Below, piece after piece: positions 7,508 through 17,398 of a stretch of 35,085 nucleotides of DNA. Each line of letters opens with the position of its first letter. The stretch's first letter is position 1. The DNA lies in NCBI GenBank assembly GCA_027351005.1, contig DAIEJF010000116.1, forward strand, positions 1 through 35,085. Direction: 5' to 3'. Position numbers and translations under genes: made by a program. The stretch comes from Paracoccaceae bacterium. GTDB lineage: Bacteria > Pseudomonadota > Alphaproteobacteria > Rhodobacterales > Rhodobacteraceae. The notes below the pieces were generated by a model, which did no database searches, was not told the origin of the DNA, and saw only the letters and a list, made by a program, of their open reading frames with translations.

Positions 7508-9166
7508 ATGACCGACCGTTTCCGCCTGACGCTGGCGCAACTGAACCCGACCGTTGGTGCCATCGACGCCAATGCCGAGAGCGCCTTCGCCGCCTGGCAG
7601 AAGGGCCGCGCCGCCGGGGCCGGTCTTGTCGCCCTGCCCGAGATGTTCCTCACCGGCTACCAGCCGCAGGACCTGGTGATGAAGCCCGCCTTCGCCAATC
7701 ACGCGATGGCGGCGGTGGATCTCTTGGCCGCGCGCTGCGCCGATGGCCCCGCACTGGGGATCGGCGCGCCCTATGCCGAGGGCGGGCGGCTTTACAACGC
7801 CTATTACATCCTGCAGGCGGGCCAGCGCGTCGCGGTGATCCTGAAGCATCATCGCCCGAACGACAGCGTGTTCGACGAGGTCCGCCTTTACGCCCGGGGC
7901 CCGGTCAGCGGCCCGTTCCGCCTGGGCCCGCTGCGCATCGGCACCCCGATCTGCGAGGATGCCTGGCACCCGGACGTGACAGAGACACTGGCCGAGACCG
8001 GGGCCGAGGTGATCTTCGTCCCCAACGGCTCGCCCTATTTCCGCGGCCGGTTCGAGGACCGGATGCAGGTCATGGTGTCGCGCGTCGTCGAAACCGGGCT
8101 GCCGCTCGTCTACCTGAACATGGTGGGCGGGCAGGATGACCAGGTGTTCGACGGCGGGTCCTTCGCGCTCAATCCCGGCGGGCAGCTTGCCATGCTGGCC
8201 CCGGTCTTCGAGGAAGGGATCTATCACCTCGACCTGACACAGGACGCCCAGGGCTGGCGGGTGGACGAGGCGCCCCGCGCCACCCATCCCGACGACTGGG
8301 AACAGGACTACCGCGCGATGGTCCTGTCGCTTGCGGACTACCTGAAGAAAAGCGGGTTTTCGAAGGTCGTTCTGGGCCTGTCGGGCGGGGTCGACTCGGC
8401 CCTGGTTGCCACCATCGCCGCCGATGCACTGGGGCCGCAAAACGTGCATTGCGTCATGCTGCCCTCGGCCTTCACCTCGCCCGCCTCGCTTGAGGATGCC
8501 GCGGCGGTGGCGACCCGGCTGGGGTGCCGACTGGACACCGTGCCGATCGGCGGGCCGCAGGCCGCGGTAACCGAGGCGCTGGGGCCGCTGTTCGCAGGCA
8601 CCACCCCCGGCATCACCGAAGAAAATATCCAGAGCCGCCTGCGCGGCCTGCTGCTGATGGCGCTGTCGAACAAGTTCGGCGCGATGCTGCTGACCACCGG
8701 CAACAAGTCGGAAATGGCGGTGGGCTACTGCACGATCTACGGCGACATGAACGGCGGCTACAACCCGATCAAGGATCTCTACAAGACCCGGGTGTTCGAG
8801 ACCTGCCGCTGGCGCAACGCCAATCACCGCCCCTGGATGCAGGGCCCGGCGGGCGAGGTGATCCCGCCACGCGTGATCGACAAGCCGCCCAGCGCGGAAC
8901 TGCGCGAAAACCAGAAGGACGAAGACAGCCTTCCCCCCTACCCGGTGCTGGACGCGATCCTTGAAGGGCTTGTGGAACGCGATGCCTCGGTGGCCGATCT
9001 CGTGGCACAGGGCTTTGACCATGCCACGGTCAAGCGGGTGGAGCATCTGCTGTATCTCTCGGAATACAAGCGCTTCCAATCGGCGCCCGGCACCCGGCTG
9101 ACAGCGAAGGCCTTCTGGCTGGACCGCCGCTATCCGATCGTCAACCGCTGGCGCGATCCCACCTGA
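7508..9166 (+). CDS. nadE: Glutamine-dependent NAD+ synthetase
   Basis: Cytosolic enzyme for the last step of NAD biosynthesis: nicotinate adenine dinucleotide, ATP and glutamine give NAD+. It has 552 residues in two domains. The N-terminal nitrilase-type glutaminase has the triad E45 (LPEMFLTGY), K113 (LKHHRPN) and C149 (ICEDAWH). The C-terminal synthetase has the ATP pyrophosphatase loop SGGVDS (residues 292-297), TGNKSEMAVGYCTIYGDMNGG and the DELPPYPVLD-like segment. Both halves are intact, so it should use glutamine rather than only ammonia. It starts at an ATG preceded by GAGGACGAGG and has a TAGAAC -10-like box at 7478. NAD supply serves many neighbours (BhcD, GAPDH), but no operon link is visible. 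Confidence 0.95.
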   Translation: MTDRFRLTLAQLNPTVGAIDANAESAFAAWQKGRAAGAGLVALPEMFLTGYQPQDLVMKPAFANHAMAAVDLLAARCADGPALGIGAPYAEGGRLYNAYYILQAGQRVAVILKHHRPNDSVFDEVRLYARGPVSGPFRLGPLRIGTPICEDAWHPDVTETLAETGAEVIFVPNGSPYFRGRFEDRMQVMVSRVVETGLPLVYLNMVGGQDDQVFDGGSFALNPGGQLAMLAPVFEEGIYHLDLTQDAQGWRVDEAPRATHPDDWEQDYRAMVLSLADYLKKSGFSKVVLGLSGGVDSALVATIAADALGPQNVHCVMLPSAFTSPASLEDAAAVATRLGCRLDTVPIGGPQAAVTEALGPLFAGTTPGITEENIQSRLRGLLLMALSNKFGAMLLTTGNKSEMAVGYCTIYGDMNGGYNPIKDLYKTRVFETCRWRNANHRPWMQGPAGEVIPPRVIDKPPSAELRENQKDEDSLPPYPVLDAILEGLVERDASVADLVAQGFDHATVKRVEHLLYLSEYKRFQSAPGTRLTAKAFWLDRRYPIVNRWRDPT

Positions 9167-9268
9167 TCGCCACCTCTGCACACATGCACAGGGGGCGCGC
9201 GCGGGCAGGGAATGCGGGCGGACGCAAGAGCGCATATCTCTGGGTCAGTCCAACCCATGGAGGCCCCG

Positions 9269-9862
<594 letters not shown>

Positions 9863-9870
9863 TTCCGGGC

Positions 9871-9893
9871 AGGGGGCGCGCGCTGCGCCCCCT
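9871..9893. terminator. Hairpin between convergent wrbA and metallopeptidase genes
   Basis: Perfect 9-bp stem AGGGGGCGC (9871-9879) and GCGCCCCCT (9885-9893) with a 5-base loop. It lies 8 bases past the wrbA stop and reaches into the stop codon of the minus-strand gene. No T run follows on either strand, so termination may be inefficient or factor-assisted. Confidence 0.5.
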
Positions 9894-10311
9894 ATTCCCA
9901 CCAGCGGTCGATGGCCGCGATCTGCGCATCCGACCAGCCGAAGTGATGCGCCACTTCATGCACCACCACATTGGCGACCAGATCGCCAAGGCTCACGTCG
10001 CCCCGCCCGATCCATTCGTCCAGGATGGCGCGGCGATACAGCCAGACGGTATCGGGCTGCTGCGGCTGGTCCATCACCGATTTCTCGGTCAGCGGAATGC
10101 CGTCATAAAGCCCGGTCAGTTCGAACGGGTCTTCGATCTCCATCGCCTCCAGCACCTCGTCAGGCGCCAGATCCACCACGCGCAGAACCAGCGCCGCCGC
10201 ACCGGGGCGGAACTGCGGCGGCAACGCATCGAGCGCGGCCCGCGCCAGCGTCTCGATCACCTCGGCATCGGGGGCGGGCACATCGGCCCAGCCGGTCGGG
10301 TCTTCGGTCAT
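9892..10311 (-). CDS. Small zincin-like metallopeptidase
   Basis: A 139-residue member of the minimal zincin family (metallopeptidase family protein, COG3824-like). The zinc-binding motif is H118-E119-V-A-H122-H-F-G-W-S-D128, fitting HExxHxxGxxD, near the C-terminus as expected for the family. No signal peptide. The start taken is the ATG at 10311, with AGGAGGGAG just upstream. A longer frame reaching 10398 would overlap the gltX start and adds an unconserved leader, so it was not used. It is divergent from gltX, 76 bases apart. Substrate unknown; these proteins are often annotated only by the motif. Confidence 0.82.
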   Translation of the reverse strand: MTEDPTGWADVPAPDAEVIETLARAALDALPPQFRPGAAALVLRVVDLAPDEVLEAMEIEDPFELTGLYDGIPLTEKSVMDQPQQPDTVWLYRRAILDEWIGRGDVSLGDLVANVVVHEVAHHFGWSDAQIAAIDRWWE

Positions 10312-10387
10312 CGCATGGCTCCCTCCTGCCCCCGATATGGACAAAACGGGCCTGTTGTGAAAGAGCGGGGCCAACAGGAGTTGCCTC

Positions 10388-11713
10388 ATGACCGTCACCC
10401 GCTTCGCTCCCTCGCCGACCGGCTACATCCATGTCGGGAACCTGCGCACCGCGCTGATGAACTACCTGATCGCGCGCAAGTCGGGCGGCACCTTCATCCT
10501 GCGCCTCGACGATACCGACCGCGAACGCTCGAAGCAGGAATATGCCGACGGGATCATGGCGGATCTCGAATGGCTGGGCCTGACCTGGGACCGGCTGGAG
10601 AAGCAGTCGCTGCGGATGGACCGCTATGCCGAGGCGGCCGATGAACTGCGCGCCGCGGGCCGCTTCTACGAATGCTTCGAGACGCCGACGGAACTGGACC
10701 TGAAGCGCAAGAAACTGCTGAACATGGGCAAGCCGCCGGTCTACGACCGCGCCTCGCTGAAGCTGGACGCGGAAGAGAAGGCGAAGATGCGCGCCGAAGG
10801 GCGCGAGGGCTACTGGCGCTTCCTGCTCGACCAGAGCCGGATCGAATGGGCAGACGGCATCCTCGGCCCGATCTCGGTCGACGCGGCCTCGGTCTCCGAT
10901 CCCGTGCTGATCCGCGCCGACGGGCAGGTGCTTTACACCTTCGCCTCGTCGGTCGACGACATCGACATGGGGGTCACCCATATCGTGCGCGGCGCCGACC
11001 ATGTGACGAACACCGCCACCCAGATCCAGATCATGCAGGCCCTGGGCGGCACGCCCCCCGCCTTCGCGCACCATTCGCTCCTGACCGGCGCCAAGGGCGA
11101 GGAACTGTCCAAGCGCCTCGGCACGCTCAGCCTGCGCGACCTGCGCGCGGAAGGAATCGAGCCGATGGCGCTGCTGTCGCTGATGGCGCGGCTCGGCTCG
11201 TCAAAGCCGGTGGAACTGGCGACCTCGATGCAGGACCTGATCGACGGGTTCGACATCGGCAGCTTCGGCGCCGCCCCCACCAAGTTCGACGCCGAGGATC
11301 TGAAGCCGCTGACCCGCGCGCATGTGCAGGCCCTCCCCTTCGCCGCGATGCAGGACCGCATCGCCGCCCTGGGCGTGCCGGCCGATCTGGCCGAACGCTT
11401 CTGGGCCGTGGCCAAGGCCAATATCGACACCCGCGACGGCATCGCCGCCTGGTGGACGCTGTTCCGCGACGGCGCCACCCCGGTCATCGCCCCCGAGGAT
11501 GCCGACTTCGTGGCCACCGCGCTGGCACTGCTGCCCGCCCGCCCCTGGGGGCCGGACACCTGGGGCCTGTGGACCGCCGCGGTGAAAGAGGCGACGGGGC
11601 GAAAGGGCCGCGGCCTCTTCATGCCGCTCCGCCGCGCCCTGACCGGGCAGGACCACGGGCCGGAAATGGCCGATCTGATGCCGCTCCTGCAGACGGTGCG
11701 GGCACCGCGCTGA
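10388..11713 (+). CDS. gltX: Glutamyl-tRNA synthetase
   Basis: Class I aminoacyl-tRNA synthetase charging tRNA-Glu, 441 residues. The HIGH-type motif is H15-V-G-N18 in FAPSPTGYIHVGNLRTAL; the KMSKS-type motif is ELSKRLG with K242. It is shorter than the roughly 465-residue canonical GluRS. Many alphaproteobacteria carry two GltX proteins, one of about 440 residues that may also misacylate tRNA-Gln for transamidation; which type this is cannot be settled here. The start is supported by CAGGAG five bases upstream. It stands alone on the plus strand and is followed by a dispersed repeat and hairpin, then the glycine-riboswitch promoter. Confidence 0.93.
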   Translation: MTVTRFAPSPTGYIHVGNLRTALMNYLIARKSGGTFILRLDDTDRERSKQEYADGIMADLEWLGLTWDRLEKQSLRMDRYAEAADELRAAGRFYECFETPTELDLKRKKLLNMGKPPVYDRASLKLDAEEKAKMRAEGREGYWRFLLDQSRIEWADGILGPISVDAASVSDPVLIRADGQVLYTFASSVDDIDMGVTHIVRGADHVTNTATQIQIMQALGGTPPAFAHHSLLTGAKGEELSKRLGTLSLRDLRAEGIEPMALLSLMARLGSSKPVELATSMQDLIDGFDIGSFGAAPTKFDAEDLKPLTRAHVQALPFAAMQDRIAALGVPADLAERFWAVAKANIDTRDGIAAWWTLFRDGATPVIAPEDADFVATALALLPARPWGPDTWGLWTAAVKEATGRKGRGLFMPLRRALTGQDHGPEMADLMPLLQTVRAPR

Positions 11714-11718
11714 CGGCC

Positions 11719-11783
11719 GCATTTTCGGTCCGCAAATATCCCGGGGGTGAGGCGCGGCACGCGCCGAGGGGGCAGCGCCCCCT
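11719..11783 (-). repeat. Dispersed intergenic element, copy A (with hairpin)
   Basis: Read on the minus strand: hairpin AGGGGGC-GCT-GCCCCCT (11783-11767), a 19-base interval, then the core CCCCCGGGATATTTG followed by CGGACCGAAAATG (11747-11720). The same core recurs at 20819 and 25040. Here it lies just after gltX, antisense to it, with the hairpin further downstream, and may serve as its terminator region. Confidence 0.7.
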
Positions 11784-11845
11784 TCCCTGTCCATCTGCCA
11801 GTCGTCGCCCAGGCCGCCAGATCCGTCGCATCCGTCGCATCCCCC

Positions 11846-11874
11846 TTGCCAGCCCGCGGCCAAGCCGCTAAGCC
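11846..11874 (+). promoter_or_regulatory. Candidate promoter of the riboswitch-gcvTHP transcript
   Basis: TTGCCA (11846-11851), a 17-base spacer, then TAAGCC (11869-11874). The predicted start near 11881 coincides with the first base of the riboswitch P1 helix (11882), which strengthens the call. A 9-bp tandem repeat ATCCGTCGC x2 lies just upstream (11821-11838). Confidence 0.5.
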
Positions 11875-11881
11875 TGCCTGC

Positions 11882-12050
11882 GTCAGGATCGGGAGAATCC
11901 GGCGGGGTGCAAACCCGGAGCCGGTGCCGAAGGAGCAACCGCCCCGGTAAACTCTCAGGCGCACGAACCGTTCTGACACAGAACTCTGGAGAGACCCCCG
12001 ACCCGATCGGGGGCGCCGAAGGGATAACGATCTCAGGCGGAAGGACAGAG
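11882..12050 (+). ncRNA. Tandem glycine riboswitch (two gcvT-type aptamers)
   Basis: Two glycine aptamers in series precede gcvT. Aptamer 1: P1 pairs GTCAG (11882-11886) with CTGAC (11973-11977), and holds the conserved CCGAAGGAGCAA (11928-11939) and CTCTCAGG (11952-11959). Aptamer 2: P1 pairs CTCTG (11984-11988) with CAGAG (12046-12050), and holds CCGAAGGGATAA (12017-12028) and ATCTCAGG. The linker is six bases. In this family, glycine binding usually turns on glycine cleavage genes. Downstream are a GCAGGG/CCCTGC stem closed by a GCAA tetraloop (12065-12080) and a second hairpin (12090-12111) directly before the gcvT Shine-Dalgarno. These are the likely expression platform, possibly acting on translation. 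Confidence 0.92.
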
Positions 12051-12127
12051 GGGGCATCGGAGGCGCAGGGGCAACCCTGCCGGAACGATGCCGGGCTATG
12101 CAGCTACCGGCGAGAAGGGAGGGCGGC

Positions 12128-13255
12128 ATGGCCGACCTGAAGCGTCTGGGTCTGCATGACCTGCATCTGGCCCTGGGCGGCAAGATGGTGCCCTTTGCGG
12201 GCTATGAAATGCCCGTGCAATACCCGCTGGGCGTGATGAAGGAACACCTTCACACCCGCGCCGCGGCCGGGTTGTTCGATGTCAGCCACATGGGGCAGGT
12301 GATCGTCGCACCGAAGGACGGGCGGATCGAAACCGCTGCGCTGGCGCTGGAACGGCTGATCCCCGTCGACGTGCTGGGCCTTGCCCCCGGTCGGCAGCGC
12401 TATGGCTTCTTCACCGATGCCACGGGCGGCATTCTCGATGACCTGATGGTGACGAACCGGGGCGACCACCTCTATGTCGTCGTCAACGCCGCCTGCAAGG
12501 AGGCGGATCTGGCCCATATGCAGGCCGCAATGCCCGACTGCGATGTGGGCATGGTGGGCGGCCGCGCACTTCTGGCCCTTCAGGGGCCCGAGGCGGCCGC
12601 GGTCCTGTCGCGCCTGATCCCCGATGCGGGCGATTTCGCCTTCATGGACCACGGCATCCGGCCCTGGCAGGGGGTGGACCTGTGGATCTCGCGCTCGGGA
12701 TACACGGGCGAGGATGGCTACGAGATCTCGGTCCCCGATCTCGCGGCGCGGGCCTTCGCGGACCGTCTGCTGGCCGATCCGGCGGTGCAGCCCATCGGCC
12801 TTGGCGCGCGCGACTCGCTGCGGCTCGAGGCCGGGCTCTGCCTTTACGGACATGACATCGACACCACCACCTCGCCGGTCGAAGGCGCGCTGACCTGGGC
12901 GATGCAGAAGGCCCGCCGCACCGGCGGCGCCCGCGCGGGCGGCTTTCCGGGGGCCGAGCGCATCCTACGCGAACTGGCCGAAGGGGCCACCCGCAGCCGC
13001 GTGGGCCTGCGCCCCGAGGGCCGCGCGCCGATGCGCGAGGGCACCCTGCTGTTCGCCACCGTCGAGGGCGGCGACCCCGTCGGCCGGATCACCTCGGGCG
13101 GGTTCGGGCCCAGCCTCGATGCGCCGATCGCCATGGGCTATCTGCCCAGCCCGCTTTGCGTCCGGGGCACCACGGTATACGGTGACGTGCGGGGCAAACG
13201 GCTGCCCGCCACCGTGACCGCCCTGCCATTCCGGCCTGCCACCTACAAACGCTGA
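12128..13255 (+). CDS. gcvT: Glycine cleavage system T protein (aminomethyltransferase)
   Basis: Tetrahydrofolate-dependent aminomethyltransferase: it releases ammonia from the aminomethyl-lipoyl H protein and passes the one-carbon unit to THF. It has 375 residues. Signatures include GGKMVPFAGYEMPVQYP, LFDVSHMGQ, the folate-site region GYTGEDGYEI, LRLEAGLCLYGHD and the C-terminal VGRITSGGFGPSL. The start at 12128 follows a strong GAAGGGAGGG and opens into the conserved N-terminus; an in-frame ATG at 12098 falls inside a leader hairpin and was not used. First gene of gcvT-gcvH-gcvP, controlled by the upstream glycine riboswitch. Confidence 0.96.
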   Translation: MADLKRLGLHDLHLALGGKMVPFAGYEMPVQYPLGVMKEHLHTRAAAGLFDVSHMGQVIVAPKDGRIETAALALERLIPVDVLGLAPGRQRYGFFTDATGGILDDLMVTNRGDHLYVVVNAACKEADLAHMQAAMPDCDVGMVGGRALLALQGPEAAAVLSRLIPDAGDFAFMDHGIRPWQGVDLWISRSGYTGEDGYEISVPDLAARAFADRLLADPAVQPIGLGARDSLRLEAGLCLYGHDIDTTTSPVEGALTWAMQKARRTGGARAGGFPGAERILRELAEGATRSRVGLRPEGRAPMREGTLLFATVEGGDPVGRITSGGFGPSLDAPIAMGYLPSPLCVRGTTVYGDVRGKRLPATVTALPFRPATYKR

Positions 13256-13267
13256 CGAGGACATCAG

Positions 13268-13627
13268 ATGAAATACACCCAAGAACACGAATGGCTGCGG
13301 GTCGATGGCGACCTGGTCGTGGTCGGCATCACCGCCTATGCGGCCGAACAGCTTGGCGATGTGGTGTTCGTGGAACTGCCCGAGATCGAAACCCAGGTCG
13401 CCCAGGGCGACGAGGTGGTCGTGATCGAAAGCGTCAAGGCGGCCTCCGACATCCTTGCCCCGGTCGAAGGCGAGATCGTCGAGGTCAACGCCAAGCTCTC
13501 CGACACCCCCGGCCTCGTGAACGAGGACCCGCTGGGCGACGGCTGGATGTTCAAGATGAAGGTCGATGACCTCGCCGCGCTCGACGAGTTCATGGACGAA
13601 GACGAATACAACGACATGATCGCGTGA
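13268..13627 (+). CDS. gcvH: Glycine cleavage system H protein
   Basis: A 119-residue lipoyl carrier that shuttles the aminomethyl group from GcvP to GcvT. The lipoylation lysine is K57 in [11 protein letters not shown]. Other family marks are HEWLRVDGD at the N-terminus and GDGWMFKMK near the C-terminus. Full length. Twelve bases after gcvT and seven before gcvP, so all three are one operon under the glycine riboswitch. The fourth component, dihydrolipoamide dehydrogenase, is shared with other complexes and not encoded here. Confidence 0.96.
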   Translation: MKYTQEHEWLRVDGDLVVVGITAYAAEQLGDVVFVELPEIETQVAQGDEVVVIESVKAASDILAPVEGEIVEVNAKLSDTPGLVNEDPLGDGWMFKMKVDDLAALDEFMDEDEYNDMIA

Positions 13628-13634
13628 GGCTGCG

Positions 13635-16475
13635 ATGACCTTTACCCCGACCGACTACAATCCCTACGATTTCGCCAATCGCCGCCATATCGGCCCGTCG
13701 CCCAGCGAGATGGCGGAGATGCTGCAGGCGGTCGGGGTGGCCTCGCTTGACGAGCTGATCGCCCAGACCGTCCCGGCGTCCATCCGCCAGAAGGGCTCGC
13801 TGGGCTGGGCGCCGCTGGCCGAACACGAACTGCTGGCCCGGATGCGCGAGGTCGCGGCCAAGAACCGGGTGATGACCAGTCTGATCGGGCAGGGCTACTA
13901 CGGCACCGTCACCCCGCCCGCGATCCAGCGCAACATCCTGGAAAACCCGGCCTGGTACACCGCCTACACCCCCTACCAGCCCGAAATCGCGCAGGGCAGG
14001 CTGGAGGCGCTGCTGAACTTCCAGACCATGGTGGCCGACCTGACCGGTCTGCCCGTGGCCAATGCCTCGCTGCTTGACGAGGCGACCGCCGCCGCCGAGG
14101 CGGTGACCATGGCGCATCGCGTGGCCAAGTCGAAGGCCACGGCCTTCTTCGTCGATCACGGCTGCCACCCGCAGACCATCGCCGTCATCCGCACCCGCGC
14201 CGAACCGCTGGGCATCGCGGTCGAGGTGGGCGCCCCCGAGACGATGGAGGCAGGCCGCTATTTCGGCGCCCTCTTCCAGTATCCGGGCACCTACGGCCAT
14301 GTGACCGACTTCACCCCCCAGATCGCCGCGCTGCATGCCGCCAAGGCGGTGGCCGTGGTGGCCACCGACCTGCTGGCGCTGTGCCTGCTGAAGGAACCCG
14401 GCGCGATGGGTGCCGACATCGCCATTGGCTCGGCCCAGCGGTTCGGCGTGCCGATGGGCTACGGCGGGCCGCATGCGGCGTTCATGTCCTGCAAGGACGA
14501 GTTCAAGCGGCAGATGCCGGGCCGGATCGTGGGCGTGTCGGTCGATGCGCGCGGCGGGCGGGCCTACCGGCTGTCGCTGCAGACCCGCGAACAGCATATC
14601 CGGCGGGAAAAGGCGACCTCGAACGTCTGCACCGCGCAGGCGCTTCTGGCGGTGATGGCCAGCTTCTACGCGGTGTTTCACGGGCCGCTTGGCCTGCGCG
14701 CGATCGCAGAGCGGGTGCATTTCCTGACCAACCGGCTGGCCCGGGCACTGAAGGCCGCGGGGGCGACGGTGTCGCCGAAGGCATTCTTCGATACGATCAC
14801 GGTCGAGGTGGGCGTGGGTCAGGCGGGCATCCTTGCCGCCGCCCGGCAAGAGGGGCTGAACTTCCGCAAGATCGGCACCGACCGGGTGGGGATCAGCCTG
14901 GACGAGACCTCGGACGAAAAGGTGCTGGTGCGGGTCCTGCGCGCCTTCGGCATCGACGGTGTTCCCCCGCATCGGGCCAAGCTTGGCTTTCCCGAAGACC
15001 TGCTGCGGACGTCGGACTATCTGAGCCACCCGGTGTTCCACATGAACCGGGCCGAATCCGAGATGATGCGCTACATGCGCCGCCTGTCGGACCGCGACCT
15101 TGCACTGGACAGGGCGATGATCCCGCTGGGGTCCTGCACCGTGAAGCTGAACGCCGCGGCCGAGATGATGCCGATCACCTGGCCCGAGTTCTGCGCACTG
15201 CACCCCTTCGCGCCGCGCGATCAGGCGCAGGGCTACGCCGAGGTCATCAACGACCTCTCGGCCAAGCTCTGCGAGATCACGGGCTATGACGCGTTCTCGT
15301 TGCAGCCGAATTCCGGCGCGCAGGGCGAATATGCGGGGCTGATGACGATCCGCGCCTATCACCGCGCCCGCGGCGAGGGGCACCGCAACATCTGCCTGAT
15401 CCCGGTCTCGGCCCATGGCACAAACCCGGCATCGGCCGCGATGGCGGGGATGGAGATCGTGGTGGTGAAAAGCCGCGAGAACGGCGACATCGACCTTGAC
15501 GACTTCCGCGCTAAGGCCGAGGCCGCGGGGGGCAATCTTGCCGCCTGCATGATCACCTACCCCTCGACCCACGGCGTGTTCGAGGAAACCGTGCGCGAGG
15601 TCTGCAAGATCACGCATGACCACGGCGGGCAGGTCTATATCGACGGCGCAAACATGAATGCGATGGTGGGTCTGGCCAAGCCGGGCGAGATCGGCAGCGA
15701 CGTGAGCCACCTGAACCTGCACAAGACCTTCGCCATCCCGCATGGCGGCGGGGGCCCCGGCATGGGGCCGATCGGGGTCAAGGCGCATCTGGCGCCCTAC
15801 CTGCCCTCGGACCCCGAAACGGGCGACACGGGCGCCGTTTCGGCGGCCCCCTACGGCTCGGCCTCGATCCTGCTGATCAGCTGGGCCTACTGCCTGATGA
15901 TGGGCGGGCCGGGCCTGACGCAGGCGACAAAGGTGGCGATCCTGAATGCCAACTACATCGCAGCCCGGCTGAAGGGCGCGTATGAGGTGCTGTTCATGGG
16001 CAGCGGCGGCCGGGTTGCGCATGAATGCATCCTCGATACCCGCCCCTTCGCCGACACCGCGCAGGTAACCGTGGACGACATCGCCAAGCGGCTGATCGAC
16101 AACGGCTTCCACGCGCCGACGATGAGCTGGCCGGTGGCCGGCACACTGATGGTGGAACCCACGGAAAGCGAGACCAAGGCCGAGCTTGACCGCTTCATCA
16201 CCGCGATGCTGGCGATCCGGGCGGAAATCGCCGCGATCGAGCGCGGCGACATGCAGGCCGAGAACAACCCGCTGAAGAACGCGCCCCATACGGTGGAAGA
16301 CCTGGTGGCAGAGTGGAACCGCCCCTACCCGCGCGAACAGGGCTGCTTCCCTCCCGCCAGCTTCCGGGTGGACAAGTACTGGCCGCCGGTGGGCCGGGTC
16401 GACAACGTCTATGGCGACCGCAACCTGATCTGCATCTGCCCGCCGGTTGAGGCCTACGCCGAAGCCGCCGAGTGA
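13635..16475 (+). CDS. gcvP: Glycine dehydrogenase (decarboxylating), P protein
   Basis: PLP-dependent glycine decarboxylase, 946 residues: the fused form carrying both the alpha-like and beta-like halves. The N-terminal half begins [15 protein letters not shown]. The C-terminal half holds the PLP lysine K697 in HLNLHKTF, followed by the glycine-rich [12 protein letters not shown]. The segment [15 protein letters not shown] and the cofactor Asp region YIDGANMNA are present. It is intact. Its 3' end overlaps the tail of the convergent bhcR gene by 22 bases (16454-16475). In this neighbourhood the enzyme competes for glycine with BhcC of the beta-hydroxyaspartate cycle. Confidence 0.97.
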   Translation: MTFTPTDYNPYDFANRRHIGPSPSEMAEMLQAVGVASLDELIAQTVPASIRQKGSLGWAPLAEHELLARMREVAAKNRVMTSLIGQGYYGTVTPPAIQRNILENPAWYTAYTPYQPEIAQGRLEALLNFQTMVADLTGLPVANASLLDEATAAAEAVTMAHRVAKSKATAFFVDHGCHPQTIAVIRTRAEPLGIAVEVGAPETMEAGRYFGALFQYPGTYGHVTDFTPQIAALHAAKAVAVVATDLLALCLLKEPGAMGADIAIGSAQRFGVPMGYGGPHAAFMSCKDEFKRQMPGRIVGVSVDARGGRAYRLSLQTREQHIRREKATSNVCTAQALLAVMASFYAVFHGPLGLRAIAERVHFLTNRLARALKAAGATVSPKAFFDTITVEVGVGQAGILAAARQEGLNFRKIGTDRVGISLDETSDEKVLVRVLRAFGIDGVPPHRAKLGFPEDLLRTSDYLSHPVFHMNRAESEMMRYMRRLSDRDLALDRAMIPLGSCTVKLNAAAEMMPITWPEFCALHPFAPRDQAQGYAEVINDLSAKLCEITGYDAFSLQPNSGAQGEYAGLMTIRAYHRARGEGHRNICLIPVSAHGTNPASAAMAGMEIVVVKSRENGDIDLDDFRAKAEAAGGNLAACMITYPSTHGVFEETVREVCKITHDHGGQVYIDGANMNAMVGLAKPGEIGSDVSHLNLHKTFAIPHGGGGPGMGPIGVKAHLAPYLPSDPETGDTGAVSAAPYGSASILLISWAYCLMMGGPGLTQATKVAILNANYIAARLKGAYEVLFMGSGGRVAHECILDTRPFADTAQVTVDDIAKRLIDNGFHAPTMSWPVAGTLMVEPTESETKAELDRFITAMLAIRAEIAAIERGDMQAENNPLKNAPHTVEDLVAEWNRPYPREQGCFPPASFRVDKYWPPVGRVDNVYGDRNLICICPPVEAYAEAAE

Positions 16476-17287
16476 TCGGGCCGCTGGCCGCCGATGGCCT
16501 CTGTCACCTCATCGGCGGCCGCGCGCACCTGCGCGCCGATCCGCACCGCATCCTCCAGCGAGATGCGGAAGGCCGGGCCTGACACCGACAGGCCCGCGAC
16601 GGCCTCGCCGAACCCGTTGAACACGGGGGCGGCCACACAGCGCATTCCGGGCGCCTTTTCCTGATCGTCCACCGCGTAGCCGCGTTCGCGCGTGCGGGCG
16701 AGGTCGCGCATCAGCGCCGCTTCGGACGTCAGCGAGAGGGGGGTGAAGCCTTGCAGCCCCTGCCGCGCGATCACCCCTTTCACCCGCGTCTCGGGCATCC
16801 AGGCCATCAGCGCCTTGCCGATCCCCGAGACATGCATGGGCGACAGCGTGCCAGGTGGAAAGAAGGCGCGGATCGCCTCGTGGGTTTCCACCTGCGCCAG
16901 GAACAGCACCTGATCCTGGCTTTCGACACCAAGGTTGGCGGTTTCCCCCGTCGCCCGCATCAGGGCCTGCATCGGCCCCCGCGCGCGCTCGGCCACCTTG
17001 GTGCGGCGCAGGAAGGCGGTGCCGATGCGAAACGTGCCCGCGCCCACATGCCAAAGCTGGCCCGGCTCCTCCATCTCGACCATGTCATGCCCCTGAAGGG
17101 TGGTCAGGACCCGGTAAACGGTGGCCGGCGCCTGCCCGCTTGTGGCGGCCAGTTCCGAAAGCGTGAGCCCCGGACGTTCGGACAAGAGCCGCAACAGGCC
17201 CATCGCCCGATCCAGCGATTGCACGGTGTTCTGTTCGGTCTTGTCGTTGAACGCCTTGGGGCGGCCACGCGGGCGGGGGTCCGGCAT
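16454..17287 (-). CDS. bhcR: IclR-family regulator of the beta-hydroxyaspartate cycle
   Basis: A 277-residue IclR-type transcription factor. After a basic leader (RPRGRPKAF) comes the winged helix-turn-helix ([24 protein letters not shown]), then the C-terminal effector domain with the family end region ([32 protein letters not shown]). It is divergent from bhcABCD, the arrangement known for BhcR of Paracoccus denitrificans, which responds to glyoxylate. The start at 17287 follows TGAGGA; a frame reaching 17335 adds 16 residues that run through a candidate operator. The divergent region holds two matching candidate operator boxes. Its tail overlaps gcvP. Confidence 0.85.
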   Translation of the reverse strand: MPDPRPRGRPKAFNDKTEQNTVQSLDRAMGLLRLLSERPGLTLSELAATSGQAPATVYRVLTTLQGHDMVEMEEPGQLWHVGAGTFRIGTAFLRRTKVAERARGPMQALMRATGETANLGVESQDQVLFLAQVETHEAIRAFFPPGTLSPMHVSGIGKALMAWMPETRVKGVIARQGLQGFTPLSLTSEAALMRDLARTRERGYAVDDQEKAPGMRCVAAPVFNGFGEAVAGLSVSGPAFRISLEDAVRIGAQVRAAADEVTEAIGGQRPDHSAASA

Positions 17288-17303
17288 CCGTTTCCTCAAA
17301 TAT

Positions 17304-17318
17304 TGAAAAGCGATTTCG
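17304..17318. promoter_or_regulatory. Candidate BhcR operator box 1
   Basis: TGAAAAGCGATTTCG, a near-palindrome of the GAAA-N-TTTC type used by IclR-family regulators. It lies just before bhcR, downstream of a possible bhcR -10 (TATATT, complement of 17334-17339), so it could autoregulate. It shares TGAAAA-N3-ATTTCG with box 2. Confidence 0.5.
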
Positions 17319-17377
17319 TTGGGTGAAAAACACAATATACCATTCAGACAAGGTGTTTAGTGGCATCATGCGATTTC

Positions 17378-17392
17378 TGAAAAAATATTTCG
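17378..17392. promoter_or_regulatory. Candidate BhcR operator box 2
   Basis: TGAAAAAATATTTCG, identical to box 1 outside the three central bases. It ends six bases before the candidate bhcA -35, a position that would suit contact with RNA polymerase. Confidence 0.5.
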
Positions 17393-17398
17393 AAAAAA

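Noticed and set aside
10312-10398. N-terminal extension of the metallopeptidase to 10398
   Set aside because: It would overlap the gltX start and its promoter space, and a good ribosome site precedes the inner ATG at 10311.
13590-16289. Very long minus-strand open frames opposite gcvP, also at 1828-3567, 6953-9235 and 19568-22444
   Set aside because: High GC leaves few stop codons in shadow frames. These are rich in Arg, His, Gln and Pro and lie over well-identified genes.
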